The translations under genes were made by a program, and so were the position numbers. The notes under the pieces are model-generated. The model did not search any database. It was not told where the DNA came from and saw only the letters and a list, made by a program, of their open reading frames with translations. Below are positions 8,714-16,006 of a stretch of 32,322 nt of DNA, piece after piece. The stretch's first letter is position 1, and every line of letters starts with the position of its first letter. The DNA is from Acidobacteriota bacterium (GTDB taxonomy: Bacteria > Acidobacteriota > Thermoanaerobaculia > Multivoradales > JBCCEF01): contig JBCCEF010000033.1 of the NCBI GenBank assembly GCA_039030395.1, forward strand, positions 1-32,322, given 5' to 3'.

Positions 8714-11176
8714 ATGACCAGCGAAATCCTAGAAACCTCCGCGCCGACGGCTCCCGAACGGAGCGGCGCCGACTATGTGTTGAGCCGTGAGAGCGTGCTG
8801 CGGGACTACCGTATTTGCGTCCGCAGCCGCGAAGCCAGTCTGCTCGGGCGCAAGGAAGTACTCACCGGCAAGGCCAAGTTCGGGATTTTCGGCGACGGTA
8901 AAGAAGTACCTCAGGTGGCTCTCGCCCGCGCCTTCCAGCACGGCGACTTTCGCTCCGGCTACTACCGCGACCAGACGATGATGATGGCCCTGGGATTGCT
9001 CTCCGTCGAGGAGATGTTCGCTCAGCTCTATGCCGACACGGACCTGGAGCGCGAACCGGCCTCGGCGGGGCGGCAGATGAACGGCCACTTCGCCACCCGC
9101 AGCCTCGATGCGGCGGGCCGCTGGCGGCCGCTGACGGAGCAGTTCAACTCCTCCGCCGACGTGTCTCCCACCGGCTCGCAGATGCCCCGCCTCCTGGGCC
9201 TGGCCTATGCCTCCAACCTGTACCGGGAACTGGACGGTTTGCAGGAGGGCTTCGAGGGTTTCTCGCGCAACGGCGACGAGATCGCCTTCGGCACCATCGG
9301 CAACGCCTCCTGCGCCGAGGGAATGGTGTGGGAGACGATCAATGCCGCCGGCGTGCTCGGGGCGCCGATGCTGCTCTCGATCTGGGACGACGGCTACGGC
9401 ATTTCCGTGCCCAATGACTTCCAGATCACCAAGGACAACGTGTCCGAGATGCTGTCCGGCTTCCGCCGCTCGAGAAGTGCGGATGGGGGAAAAGACGACC
9501 GCGGCTTTGACCTCTACACGGTGCCCGGTTGGGACTACCCACAACTGTGCGATACCTACCTGGCGGCGGCGGAAATCGTCCGGCTGGAGCACGTGCCGGC
9601 GATCGTCCATGTCACGGAGCTGACCCAGCCGCAGGGCCACTCCACCTCCGGCAGTCACGAGCGCTACAAGTCCGCCGAGCGGCTCGCCTGGGAGCGCGAG
9701 AACGACTGCCTGGTGCGCATGCGCGTCTGGCTGCTCGATCGAGGATTGGCCGAAGACGGCGAGCTGCACGCCCTGGAGCAGGAGGAGCGTTCCGGGGTCA
9801 AAGAAGCCCAGCAGGCGGCTTGGCAGGCTTACCGGCAGGCGATCGACGACGAGCGCAAGGTCGTCGTCGGGCTGTTCGAGGATCTCGCCGGCACCACCGC
9901 GGCGGCCGACCGCATCCGCGAAACCGCCGCGAGGCTGACGCGCAAATCGGCGCCCTTCCGCCGCGATCTGCTGGCCGCGGCGCACGATGTGCTGCTGGCG
10001 GTGCGGGACGAAGAAAGCCCTGCGCGGCGCGCCCTGATCGACTGGAAAACTGACCAGAAGCCCCTCCACCGCGAGCGCTATTCCTCCAACCTCTACAGCG
10101 AAACGGGGCGCTCCGCCCTCGCCGTGCCGGTGGTGGCGCCGGAGTACGCTGTCGACGCCCCGCGCAAGAAGGGCTTCGAGATCCTGAACGCCTGCTTCGA
10201 GGCGGCCCTCGAACGGTGCCCGGAACTGGTCGCCTTCGGCGAGGATCTCGGGTACCTGGGCGACGTCAACCAGGGCTTCACCGGTTTGCAGGAAATCTTC
10301 GGGCCTTTGCGGGTGGCGGATACCGGCATCCGCGAATGCACCATCCTCGGCCAGGCCATCGGTATGGCGATGCGGGGCTTGCGGCCGCTGGCGGAAATCC
10401 AGTATCTCGACTACGTGCTCTACGCTCTGCAGATCATGTCCGACGATCTGGCGACGGTGCGCTGGCGTACCCACGGCGGCCAGATGGCACCGGTGATCGT
10501 GCGCAGCCGCGGCCACCGGTTGGAGGGCGTATGGCACTCCGGCTCGCCGATGGCGGGCATCCTCAACCTGGTGCGCGGCATGTACATCTGCGTGCCTCGG
10601 GACATGACCCGCGCCGCCGGCATGTACAACACCCTGCTCCAGTCGGACGATCCGGCCCTGGTGATCGAGGTGTTGAACGGCTACCGCAGTAAGGAAACCC
10701 TGCCGTCGAACCTCGCCGAGATGACCGTGCCGCTGGGCGTGCCGGAGGTGCTGCGTGAGGGGACCGATGTCACCCTGGTGACCTACGGCGCCAACTGCCG
10801 CATCGCCCAGGATGCCGCCGAGCAGCTCGCCGAGGTGGGCATCGAGGTCGAGATCATCGACGTGCAGACCCTCTTACCCTTCGACCGCGAGAGCCGCATT
10901 CTCGAATCCCTCAAGAAGACCCATCGGGTGCTCTTCCTGGACGAGGACGTGCCCGGCGGTGCCTCCGCCTTCATGATGCAGCAGGTGCTCGAAGAGCAGG
11001 GCGGCTGGGACTGGCTCGACGCCGGCCCCCGCACCTTGACCGCCCATCCCCACCGGCCGGCCTACGGCTCCGACGGTGACTACTTCTCCAAGCCCAACCG
11101 AGAAGACATCTTCGACGCCGTCTACCGCCTGATGCACGAAGGCGCCCCGCAAAAGTTCCCGCTGTTTTACGAGTAG
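8714..11176 (+). CDS. Fused alpha+beta 2-oxoacid dehydrogenase E1 component
   Basis: An 820-residue single chain joining both halves of a thiamine-diphosphate-dependent E1 of the branched-chain/pyruvate type, usually two proteins. The alpha half (about 30-400) has the substrate-entry helices and the cofactor region IGNASCAEGMVWETINAAG (about 195) followed by SIWDDGYGISVPN (about 222), a variant of the usual GDG...NN motif. A helical linker (about 330-470) contains QPQGHSTSGSHERYK, resembling the E1-alpha phosphorylation-loop segment. The beta half (about 480-820) includes ELVAFGEDLGYLGDVNQGF with the cofactor-activating Glu region, IRECTILGQAIGMAMRGLRP, and a transketolase C-terminal domain. 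It would decarboxylate a 2-oxoacid and pass the acyl group to a lipoyl E2, which is not in this window. Start ATG 8714 has no clear ribosome binding site. Confidence 0.88.
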   Translation: MTSEILETSAPTAPERSGADYVLSRESVLRDYRICVRSREASLLGRKEVLTGKAKFGIFGDGKEVPQVALARAFQHGDFRSGYYRDQTMMMALGLLSVEEMFAQLYADTDLEREPASAGRQMNGHFATRSLDAAGRWRPLTEQFNSSADVSPTGSQMPRLLGLAYASNLYRELDGLQEGFEGFSRNGDEIAFGTIGNASCAEGMVWETINAAGVLGAPMLLSIWDDGYGISVPNDFQITKDNVSEMLSGFRRSRSADGGKDDRGFDLYTVPGWDYPQLCDTYLAAAEIVRLEHVPAIVHVTELTQPQGHSTSGSHERYKSAERLAWERENDCLVRMRVWLLDRGLAEDGELHALEQEERSGVKEAQQAAWQAYRQAIDDERKVVVGLFEDLAGTTAAADRIRETAARLTRKSAPFRRDLLAAAHDVLLAVRDEESPARRALIDWKTDQKPLHRERYSSNLYSETGRSALAVPVVAPEYAVDAPRKKGFEILNACFEAALERCPELVAFGEDLGYLGDVNQGFTGLQEIFGPLRVADTGIRECTILGQAIGMAMRGLRPLAEIQYLDYVLYALQIMSDDLATVRWRTHGGQMAPVIVRSRGHRLEGVWHSGSPMAGILNLVRGMYICVPRDMTRAAGMYNTLLQSDDPALVIEVLNGYRSKETLPSNLAEMTVPLGVPEVLREGTDVTLVTYGANCRIAQDAAEQLAEVGIEVEIIDVQTLLPFDRESRILESLKKTHRVLFLDEDVPGGASAFMMQQVLEEQGGWDWLDAGPRTLTAHPHRPAYGSDGDYFSKPNREDIFDAVYRLMHEGAPQKFPLFYE

Positions 11177-11200
11177 GTGCGGCCGGGTCGACCGGCCCCA

Positions 11201-11235
11201 AATACGAAAAACGCCCCCTCCGAAGAGGGGGCGTT
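11201..11235. terminator. Bidirectional intrinsic terminator
   Basis: AACGCCCCCTC (11210-11220) and GAGGGGGCGTT (11225-11235) form a perfect 11-bp stem with a CGAA tetraloop between two convergent genes. The minus-strand transcript runs into TTTTTCGTATTT, a good U tract, so it mainly suits the minus-strand peptidase; the plus strand has GGTGTTT. Confidence 0.88.
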
Positions 11236-11264
11236 GGTGTTTCAGCCCAGCGCTAGCGCCGGAA

Positions 11265-13004
11265 CTACTCGACGGAAGAACTCCAGGCCAGAATGTCGCC
11301 GGACTCGAAGCCGTCGGCGAAGATCGGCGGCGCGGTGACGCTGTAGCCGCAGCCCTGGAAGACGCCGACGATCGCGTCGATGTCTGCCTGGTCGAAGCCG
11401 AGGTCCGCCGCCGCCTGCACCACCGCTGCGGCGGCATCGTCCTGGTTGGTGCCGTTGTTGGTGGCCTTCAGGCCCTCCCAGTGGGCGGTCACGGAGAGGT
11501 CGCGGCCGATGGCGTCCCACACATCCATGTTGCAGGAGGACCAGAACTGGCCCTGGGTGTGAATGCCGCCGGAGAGGTCCTGCGGGTAGGTGCGGGTGTC
11601 GTTCCAGTCGGACCGGCGGCCGCCCCAGAAGGCGTTGTGGCCGTCCCACGAAAAGACGTGGTCGTAGCCATCGTCGGCCGGATCCCAAAAGCCGAAGAAG
11701 CGGCTGTACTCGGCGGCGACGTAGTCGCCGATACCTTCGGACAAACCCTCGACCTGCGACAGGCCGCCGACGGTGGCCCAGTCGTGCAGACCGTGGCCGA
11801 GTTCGTGGATCACCACGTCGGCGTCCTCGGCGTCGTCCACGCCGCCCTCACCGAACTGCAGCCGGCCGGTGCCGGAGGAGTAGGACGAGTTGTCGGCACC
11901 GTTGAAGCCGTGCGGGTCGAACTGCACGCCACCCGGATACTGGTAAGGCTCGATGTTCAAGCCCAGAGTGTCGTTCAGATAGCGCATGTAGACGTCGATG
12001 TGGAAGTAGGTGTTCGCCGCTTCGAAGCCGTCCTGCTCACGGGTGAAGGCGAAGTCCGAGCTGGCTTGGGTGAAAAGGCCCTTGAAGGGCGAGGCCCAGT
12101 CGGTGATCTCGGCCCAGGGGCCCACCAGGCTGTGGGTGCCGGAGTCGAGGGTGATGTCCTGCAGGGTGCGGCTGAAGATTTCCGCCAGCAGTTGCGCGGT
12201 GTCGGCGTCGTTGCCGTCCACGTAGCCGGTGTCACCGTAGGTGGCGGTGGCGGAGGTCAGCGGGTCCGGTTCGAACACGTCGCCGGTGCCGTCCACGGAA
12301 GTGGAGCCGCCGTAGGCCATCTTGTCCTGCACCCGGAAGATCTCGCCGGTGTGGGCGTCCACCAGCACCTCCCAGTCACCGATCGGGGCGACCTTGGGGC
12401 TCGAGTAGATGCGGTGGGCCAAACGTCCCGCCGTCGCGCCCGGGTAGATCACCAGCGAAGCGCGGTCGAAGTGGAAGCCGCCCCTCGCATTCAGGTAGTC
12501 GTGGGCGATGGTGCGCGCCTGCTCCGCGGAGACGGTAGGCGCCGTCGTGTCCACGTCCACACCCTTCTTGTAGGTGTTCATCACGAAGGTCACGCGATCG
12601 TCGTTGTTGATCTTGATGGTGACCTCTCCGCCGTAGACGGGCACGCCGTCATATTGCTGGCGGTAGCGCACCACGTGGCCGGAAAGAGCTTCCTGGGTGG
12701 CGTGGTGCTTGAGGTCGTTCAGGCTCGGATCGTTCAGCTTGAGCAGTCCCTCGGCCGCTCGCAGGTACTGCTTCGCCATCTCCTCCGGAGCGGCGTGGTC
12801 GGCCTTGAAGTTCTGATGGTAGAGAGCGACCGGTACGCCGGTGGCGAGATCCACCCGCTCATTGCCGATCTTCTGGGTCGCCGCCGGAGCGGCGATGCCC
12901 ATTTCGAGATCGCGATTGTGGGTCGGCGCTTTGGCGCCGAAGGCGGGCACGGCGACGACCGCCAACAGGGCGATCGCGACGGTGACGCGTTTGAAACTCA
13001 ACAT
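11265..13004 (-). CDS. Secreted M4/M36-like zinc metallopeptidase
   Basis: 579 residues from ATG 13004, supported by AAGGAGA 8-9 nt upstream; an earlier in-frame start at 13085 would add a non-signal-like extension. A signal peptide (MLSFKRVTVAIALLAVVAVP, then AFG-A) is followed by a PepSY/FTP-like propeptide (about 60-270; VRYRQQYDGVPVYGGEVTIK is typical of the fungalysin/thermolysin propeptide). The catalytic domain carries HELGH at 400-404 with the downstream EGLSEGIGDY supplying the third zinc ligand, the gluzincin arrangement. The protein is therefore probably exported, self-processed and degrades extracellular protein. It ends IFADGFESGDILAW plus five residues, a short tail of a kind seen at the C-termini of exported proteins. 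It lies alone on its strand, between a terminator and hflX. Confidence 0.9.
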   Translation of the reverse strand: MLSFKRVTVAIALLAVVAVPAFGAKAPTHNRDLEMGIAAPAATQKIGNERVDLATGVPVALYHQNFKADHAAPEEMAKQYLRAAEGLLKLNDPSLNDLKHHATQEALSGHVVRYRQQYDGVPVYGGEVTIKINNDDRVTFVMNTYKKGVDVDTTAPTVSAEQARTIAHDYLNARGGFHFDRASLVIYPGATAGRLAHRIYSSPKVAPIGDWEVLVDAHTGEIFRVQDKMAYGGSTSVDGTGDVFEPDPLTSATATYGDTGYVDGNDADTAQLLAEIFSRTLQDITLDSGTHSLVGPWAEITDWASPFKGLFTQASSDFAFTREQDGFEAANTYFHIDVYMRYLNDTLGLNIEPYQYPGGVQFDPHGFNGADNSSYSSGTGRLQFGEGGVDDAEDADVVIHELGHGLHDWATVGGLSQVEGLSEGIGDYVAAEYSRFFGFWDPADDGYDHVFSWDGHNAFWGGRRSDWNDTRTYPQDLSGGIHTQGQFWSSCNMDVWDAIGRDLSVTAHWEGLKATNNGTNQDDAAAAVVQAAADLGFDQADIDAIVGVFQGCGYSVTAPPIFADGFESGDILAWSSSVE

Positions 13005-13152
13005 GCTTCGTATCTCCTTGGTTCTTGAGCCGGGTACGAGCGGATGGATAGGTTCTGCGAATAGAGTTTCGAGAACCGAAATCATCGGGTCGAGTCGAAA
13101 CGGTCCGGGGACCGAGTTCCCAACATCGCGCTGACCGCTTCGAGGGTCAAAA

Positions 13153-13158
13153 AGTATA
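13153..13158 (-). promoter_or_regulatory. Possible -10 box upstream of the metallopeptidase gene
   Basis: TATACT on the minus strand fits a -10 element, but no good -35 is visible at the right distance. It would give a 5' UTR of about 140 nt. Another option is TTGACC just downstream. Weak evidence. Confidence 0.25.
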
Positions 13159-13186
13159 GCAGGTAGTTAATCAGACGGTGAGGAAA

Positions 13187-14764
13187 CTAAGTCTCCACTT
13201 TGGAATGGGTGGTCCGAGACCACTCCTCCAGGGATTTCCACCGTCGGCCGATCCGCTCTTCGGCCTCCGTCAACAGCTCCCGCAGTCCCTGCCGCTCGAG
13301 GGCGCTGATGGCGACGCCCCGATACCGGTGGGCGAGGGCCGCCGCCGTCTCCCGGGGCAGGCGATCGCACTGGTTCAGCACCACCAGGCGCTCCACTTCG
13401 CCGAGGCCGAGTTCCTCCACCAGGCCTTCCACCGCCGCCAGCTTGTCGTCCAGGCGCGGGTCGGCGGCATCGGCGACGTGCAGCAGGAGATCGGCCTCGG
13501 CCAGTTCTTCCAGGGTGGCGTGGAACGCCGCCACCAGATCCTTCGGCAGATCCGACAGAAATCCCACCGTGTCGGTGACAATCACCTCCCCTTCGCGTGG
13601 GAAACGCAGCCGCCGGCTGGTGGGATCGAGGGTCACGAAGAGCTGGTCGGCGGCCTGGATGCGGCTGTCCGTCAGGGCGTTCAGCAGAGTGCTCTTGCCG
13701 GCATTGGTGTAACCGATGATCGACAACACCGGGAGCCGCTGGCGGCGTCGCCGCTGGCGCCGCAGGTCGCGCTGCCGGGCGAGGGCGGCCACTCGCTTCT
13801 CGAGGGCGCCGATGCGGTCGCGAATGCGCCGCCGGCTCACCTCGAGCACCGTTTCGCCGGGTCCCCGGCCGCCGATGCCGCCGACCTGGCGAGAGCGGCC
13901 GGCCTCGCTGCCTGAGAGCCTGGGCAGGGAATACTTGAGCTGCGCCAGTTCCACCTGCAGCTTGCCGTCGCTACTCCGCGCCCGCTGGGCGAAGATGTCG
14001 AGGATGAGCTGGGTACGGTCCACCGAGCGCAGTCCCGTGGCCTCCTCGAAGGCCCGCGCCTGGGCCGGTTGCAGATCGACGTCGAAGATCGCCACCTCGG
14101 CCCCCTGGCGCATGCCCTGAAGCACAATCTCCCGCAGCTTGCCGCGTCCCACCACGGTGCGTGGGTGGAGCTTGCGCCGCCGCTGGCGGGTGATGCCGCT
14201 CACCGCCACGCCGGCCGAACGCACCAGTTCCAGGGTTTCCGCGAAGCGATCGTCGTCCGGATCCAGGCCCACCACCAGGGCGGCTTCCCGGCCGACCAGG
14301 GCGGCATCGTCGGCGGTGCGGGCGAGTTCCTCTTCGAGGGCCCGCATGGTGGCGTCGGCATCCAGCTCGAGGCGGTGAACGTCCGGCGCCTCGATCCGGT
14401 GAAAGGAATCCTCCCAGGCAGCCTCCTCGGCCGGCGGCGCCGCGGAGAGATGCGCCACCTCCAGGCGGCCGGCATCGCCCTCCGGCAGCGCTTCGATCAT
14501 CGCCACCATGTCGAGCCGTAGGAGGGCGAGGTCGTTGAGGTCGTCTTCGCTCAAGCCCTCGCCGCGCAGGTGGGTGTGGACCAACCGCAAGCCTCGGAAC
14601 CGTCGCCCGCCGCCGCGCAGCCGGCCGACATCCGGTAGCTGGAGCTGGAAGGCGTCGCCCACCATCACGTTGCGGATGGACCCTTCCCGGGTGATCAGCA
14701 CGCCGACCTGACGGCCGAGGTCTCGCGACACGGCGGCCAGGTGCCGGGCAAGTTCCGGCGACAC
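13187..14764 (-). CDS. hflX: GTPase HflX
   Basis: 525 residues from GTG 14764, with homology that reads further upstream (see findings). It contains the long HflX N-terminal region (VSPELARHLAAVSRDLGRQV), the HflX nucleotide-binding-like domain with TVVGRGKLREI (about 203-213), the Gly-rich loop GGIGGRGPGET (about 295-304), and a GTPase domain: G1 GYTNAGKS (351-358), G3 DTVGF (398-402), G4 NQCD (464-467) and G5-like ISALE. HflX splits stalled 70S ribosomes in stress or antibiotic exposure. The G4 lysine of NKxD is replaced by Gln. Upstream sequence up to 14890 in the same frame encodes typical HflX start residues (LFGDLKGIKASQRRALERTW) but has no ATG, GTG or TTG. The LON-domain gene precedes it directly. 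Confidence 0.93.
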   Translation of the reverse strand: MSPELARHLAAVSRDLGRQVGVLITREGSIRNVMVGDAFQLQLPDVGRLRGGGRRFRGLRLVHTHLRGEGLSEDDLNDLALLRLDMVAMIEALPEGDAGRLEVAHLSAAPPAEEAAWEDSFHRIEAPDVHRLELDADATMRALEEELARTADDAALVGREAALVVGLDPDDDRFAETLELVRSAGVAVSGITRQRRRKLHPRTVVGRGKLREIVLQGMRQGAEVAIFDVDLQPAQARAFEEATGLRSVDRTQLILDIFAQRARSSDGKLQVELAQLKYSLPRLSGSEAGRSRQVGGIGGRGPGETVLEVSRRRIRDRIGALEKRVAALARQRDLRRQRRRRQRLPVLSIIGYTNAGKSTLLNALTDSRIQAADQLFVTLDPTSRRLRFPREGEVIVTDTVGFLSDLPKDLVAAFHATLEELAEADLLLHVADAADPRLDDKLAAVEGLVEELGLGEVERLVVLNQCDRLPRETAAALAHRYRGVAISALERQGLRELLTEAEERIGRRWKSLEEWSRTTHSKVET

Positions 14765-14890
14765 GACTTCCCGGGGCGAAACCCTGCGCCGCCAGGTGCG
14801 TTCCAGGGCCCGGCGCTGGGATGCCTTGATGCCTTTGAGGTCGCCGAAAAGGGGTTGGGAGATGGAGAACCGGTCCTTTTCAGCCGCCTG

Positions 14891-15589
14891 CTAGTTGATG
14901 GGCGAGGGTTCGTCGGTGGCGAGGGCTTTCAGGTCGAAGCCCATGCCGAGGAGCGAGGCCAACAGGTCGCGCCGCGCCTCCGGTCCCTCGGCTTCGAGAA
15001 GGGCCTGTTTCTCCGCCGGCGAGAAGGGCAGCGCCGCCGCCAGTCCGTTGACCACCGTCGGCCCGGAAAGATCCTTCAATTGGTCGAAGTCCACCTCGGC
15101 ATTGCGATTCTGCTGGAGGGCGTCGAGGACCGGTTGCGGATCCACTTCGATCTCGCTCTCATAGAGGTCCGCCGCGAACTCCGAGGGATCCGCCTCCACC
15201 CGGCGGTAGCCACGCTCCAACTTGAGCTCGCGCACCACCCGGAACCGCTGCATGCCGCGCAGCACGATCAAGAACCGGCCACCGCTCTGCGCCTCGCACT
15301 GCTCGATGCGGCCGATACATCCCACCGGGTAGGTGGCTGGCGCCTCTTCGGCCGCATCCGTTCCGCTCGCTTCGATCTGGGGAGAATGGTCCCTGGCCGG
15401 CACCATCGACGGCGTCCGCGGTTGGATCATCCCGATGGTGCGTTCGGCCTCCATCGCGTCCTCCACCAAGTTGCGGTAGCGCGGCTCGAAGACGTGAAGC
15501 GGCAGCAGGCAAGAAGGCAGCAGTACGACGCCGGTGAGCGGAAAGATCGGAACGGTGCGCAGCGTGAGCACGGGTGGAGCGTTGGTCAT
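14891..15589 (-). CDS. LON peptidase substrate-binding (LON_substr_bdg) domain protein
   Basis: 232 residues from ATG 15589. It starts like the N-terminal domain of Lon proteases: TVPIFPLTGVVLLPSCLLPL, then HVFEPRYRNLVEDAM, then the YPVGCIGRIEQCE strand and RFLIVLRGMQRFRVV. The AAA+ and protease domains of Lon are absent, and the length is typical for stand-alone LON-domain proteins, which are thought to bind unfolded or degron-bearing proteins; their exact role is unknown. An insert rich in Ser/Glu/Ala occurs after MIQPRTPSMVPARDHS. The stop codon TAG (14893-14891) is in the same frame as hflX, 42 codons before the annotated hflX start, suggesting co-transcription or even a once-fused gene. 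No clear ribosome binding site precedes the ATG. Confidence 0.88.
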   Translation of the reverse strand: MTNAPPVLTLRTVPIFPLTGVVLLPSCLLPLHVFEPRYRNLVEDAMEAERTIGMIQPRTPSMVPARDHSPQIEASGTDAAEEAPATYPVGCIGRIEQCEAQSGGRFLIVLRGMQRFRVVRELKLERGYRRVEADPSEFAADLYESEIEVDPQPVLDALQQNRNAEVDFDQLKDLSGPTVVNGLAAALPFSPAEKQALLEAEGPEARRDLLASLLGMGFDLKALATDEPSPIN

Positions 15590-15931
15590 TGAAGAGAATG
15601 ATCGCACAACCGGGGAGAAGGCGTGCGGTCGTCTATTCCCGCCGTTCGCTCCCGCTCCGCGTCCCCGCGTGCTGGGCGAAGGCCGCCGTCCGCCAGTCGG
15701 ACGAAAGCGAAAGCACGAGATTTCGATCAGCAACAGCTCCGTCTCGCCGAGCAGCCGGCCGGCGCCTGCCGGTGCCTCCAATTCCAGGACTTCCACCATC
15801 GAGCTTGACAAGCTCCGGAGCCGCTTCGCCTTCGGCCAGCAGTTCATTCGAGGGCGAGGGCAGGGCACCTGCCTTGCCTCCCAGCCGACGCTCGCAGCGC
15901 CCTCGGCCCCCGACAGGAACGACGGGCTACC

Positions 15932-15963
15932 GCCGTCCGGCGCCGGCGCTGGCGCCGGACGGC
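15932..15963. repeat. 13-bp perfect inverted repeat upstream of the MutS-like gene
   Basis: GCCGTCCGGCGCC (15932-15944) and GGCGCCGGACGGC (15951-15963) are exact complements around GGCGCT. It lies 9 nt before the putative -35 at 15973. It could be an operator or a hairpin in a minus-strand leader. Confidence 0.5.
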
Positions 15964-15972
15964 CACAGCTCC

Positions 15973-16000
15973 TTGAGCGTCCGCAGCATGCTGGTACTCT
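15973..16000 (+). promoter_or_regulatory. Putative promoter of the MutS-like gene (leaderless)
   Basis: TTGAGC (15973-15978), 16 nt, TACTCT (15995-16000), then only 6 nt before the ATG at 16007. Transcription would start at or next to the initiation codon, which explains the missing ribosome binding site. Confidence 0.45.
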
Positions 16001-16006
16001 ACTGCG

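Larger units (their letters stand above)
15590..16006. other. 417-bp divergent intergenic region
   Basis: The spacer between the divergent LON-domain and MutS-like genes has no frame with convincing homology. It holds a short perfect palindrome GAGCTTG-A-CAAGCTC (15801-15815), a 13-bp perfect inverted repeat (15932-15963) and the promoter of the MutS-like gene. Confidence 0.5.

Noticed and set aside
11481-13028. A 515-codon plus-strand frame opposite the M4/M36-like peptidase
   Set aside because: It is Val/Gly/His-rich translation of an antisense frame in GC-rich DNA; the minus strand has signal peptide, HELGH and a ribosome binding site.
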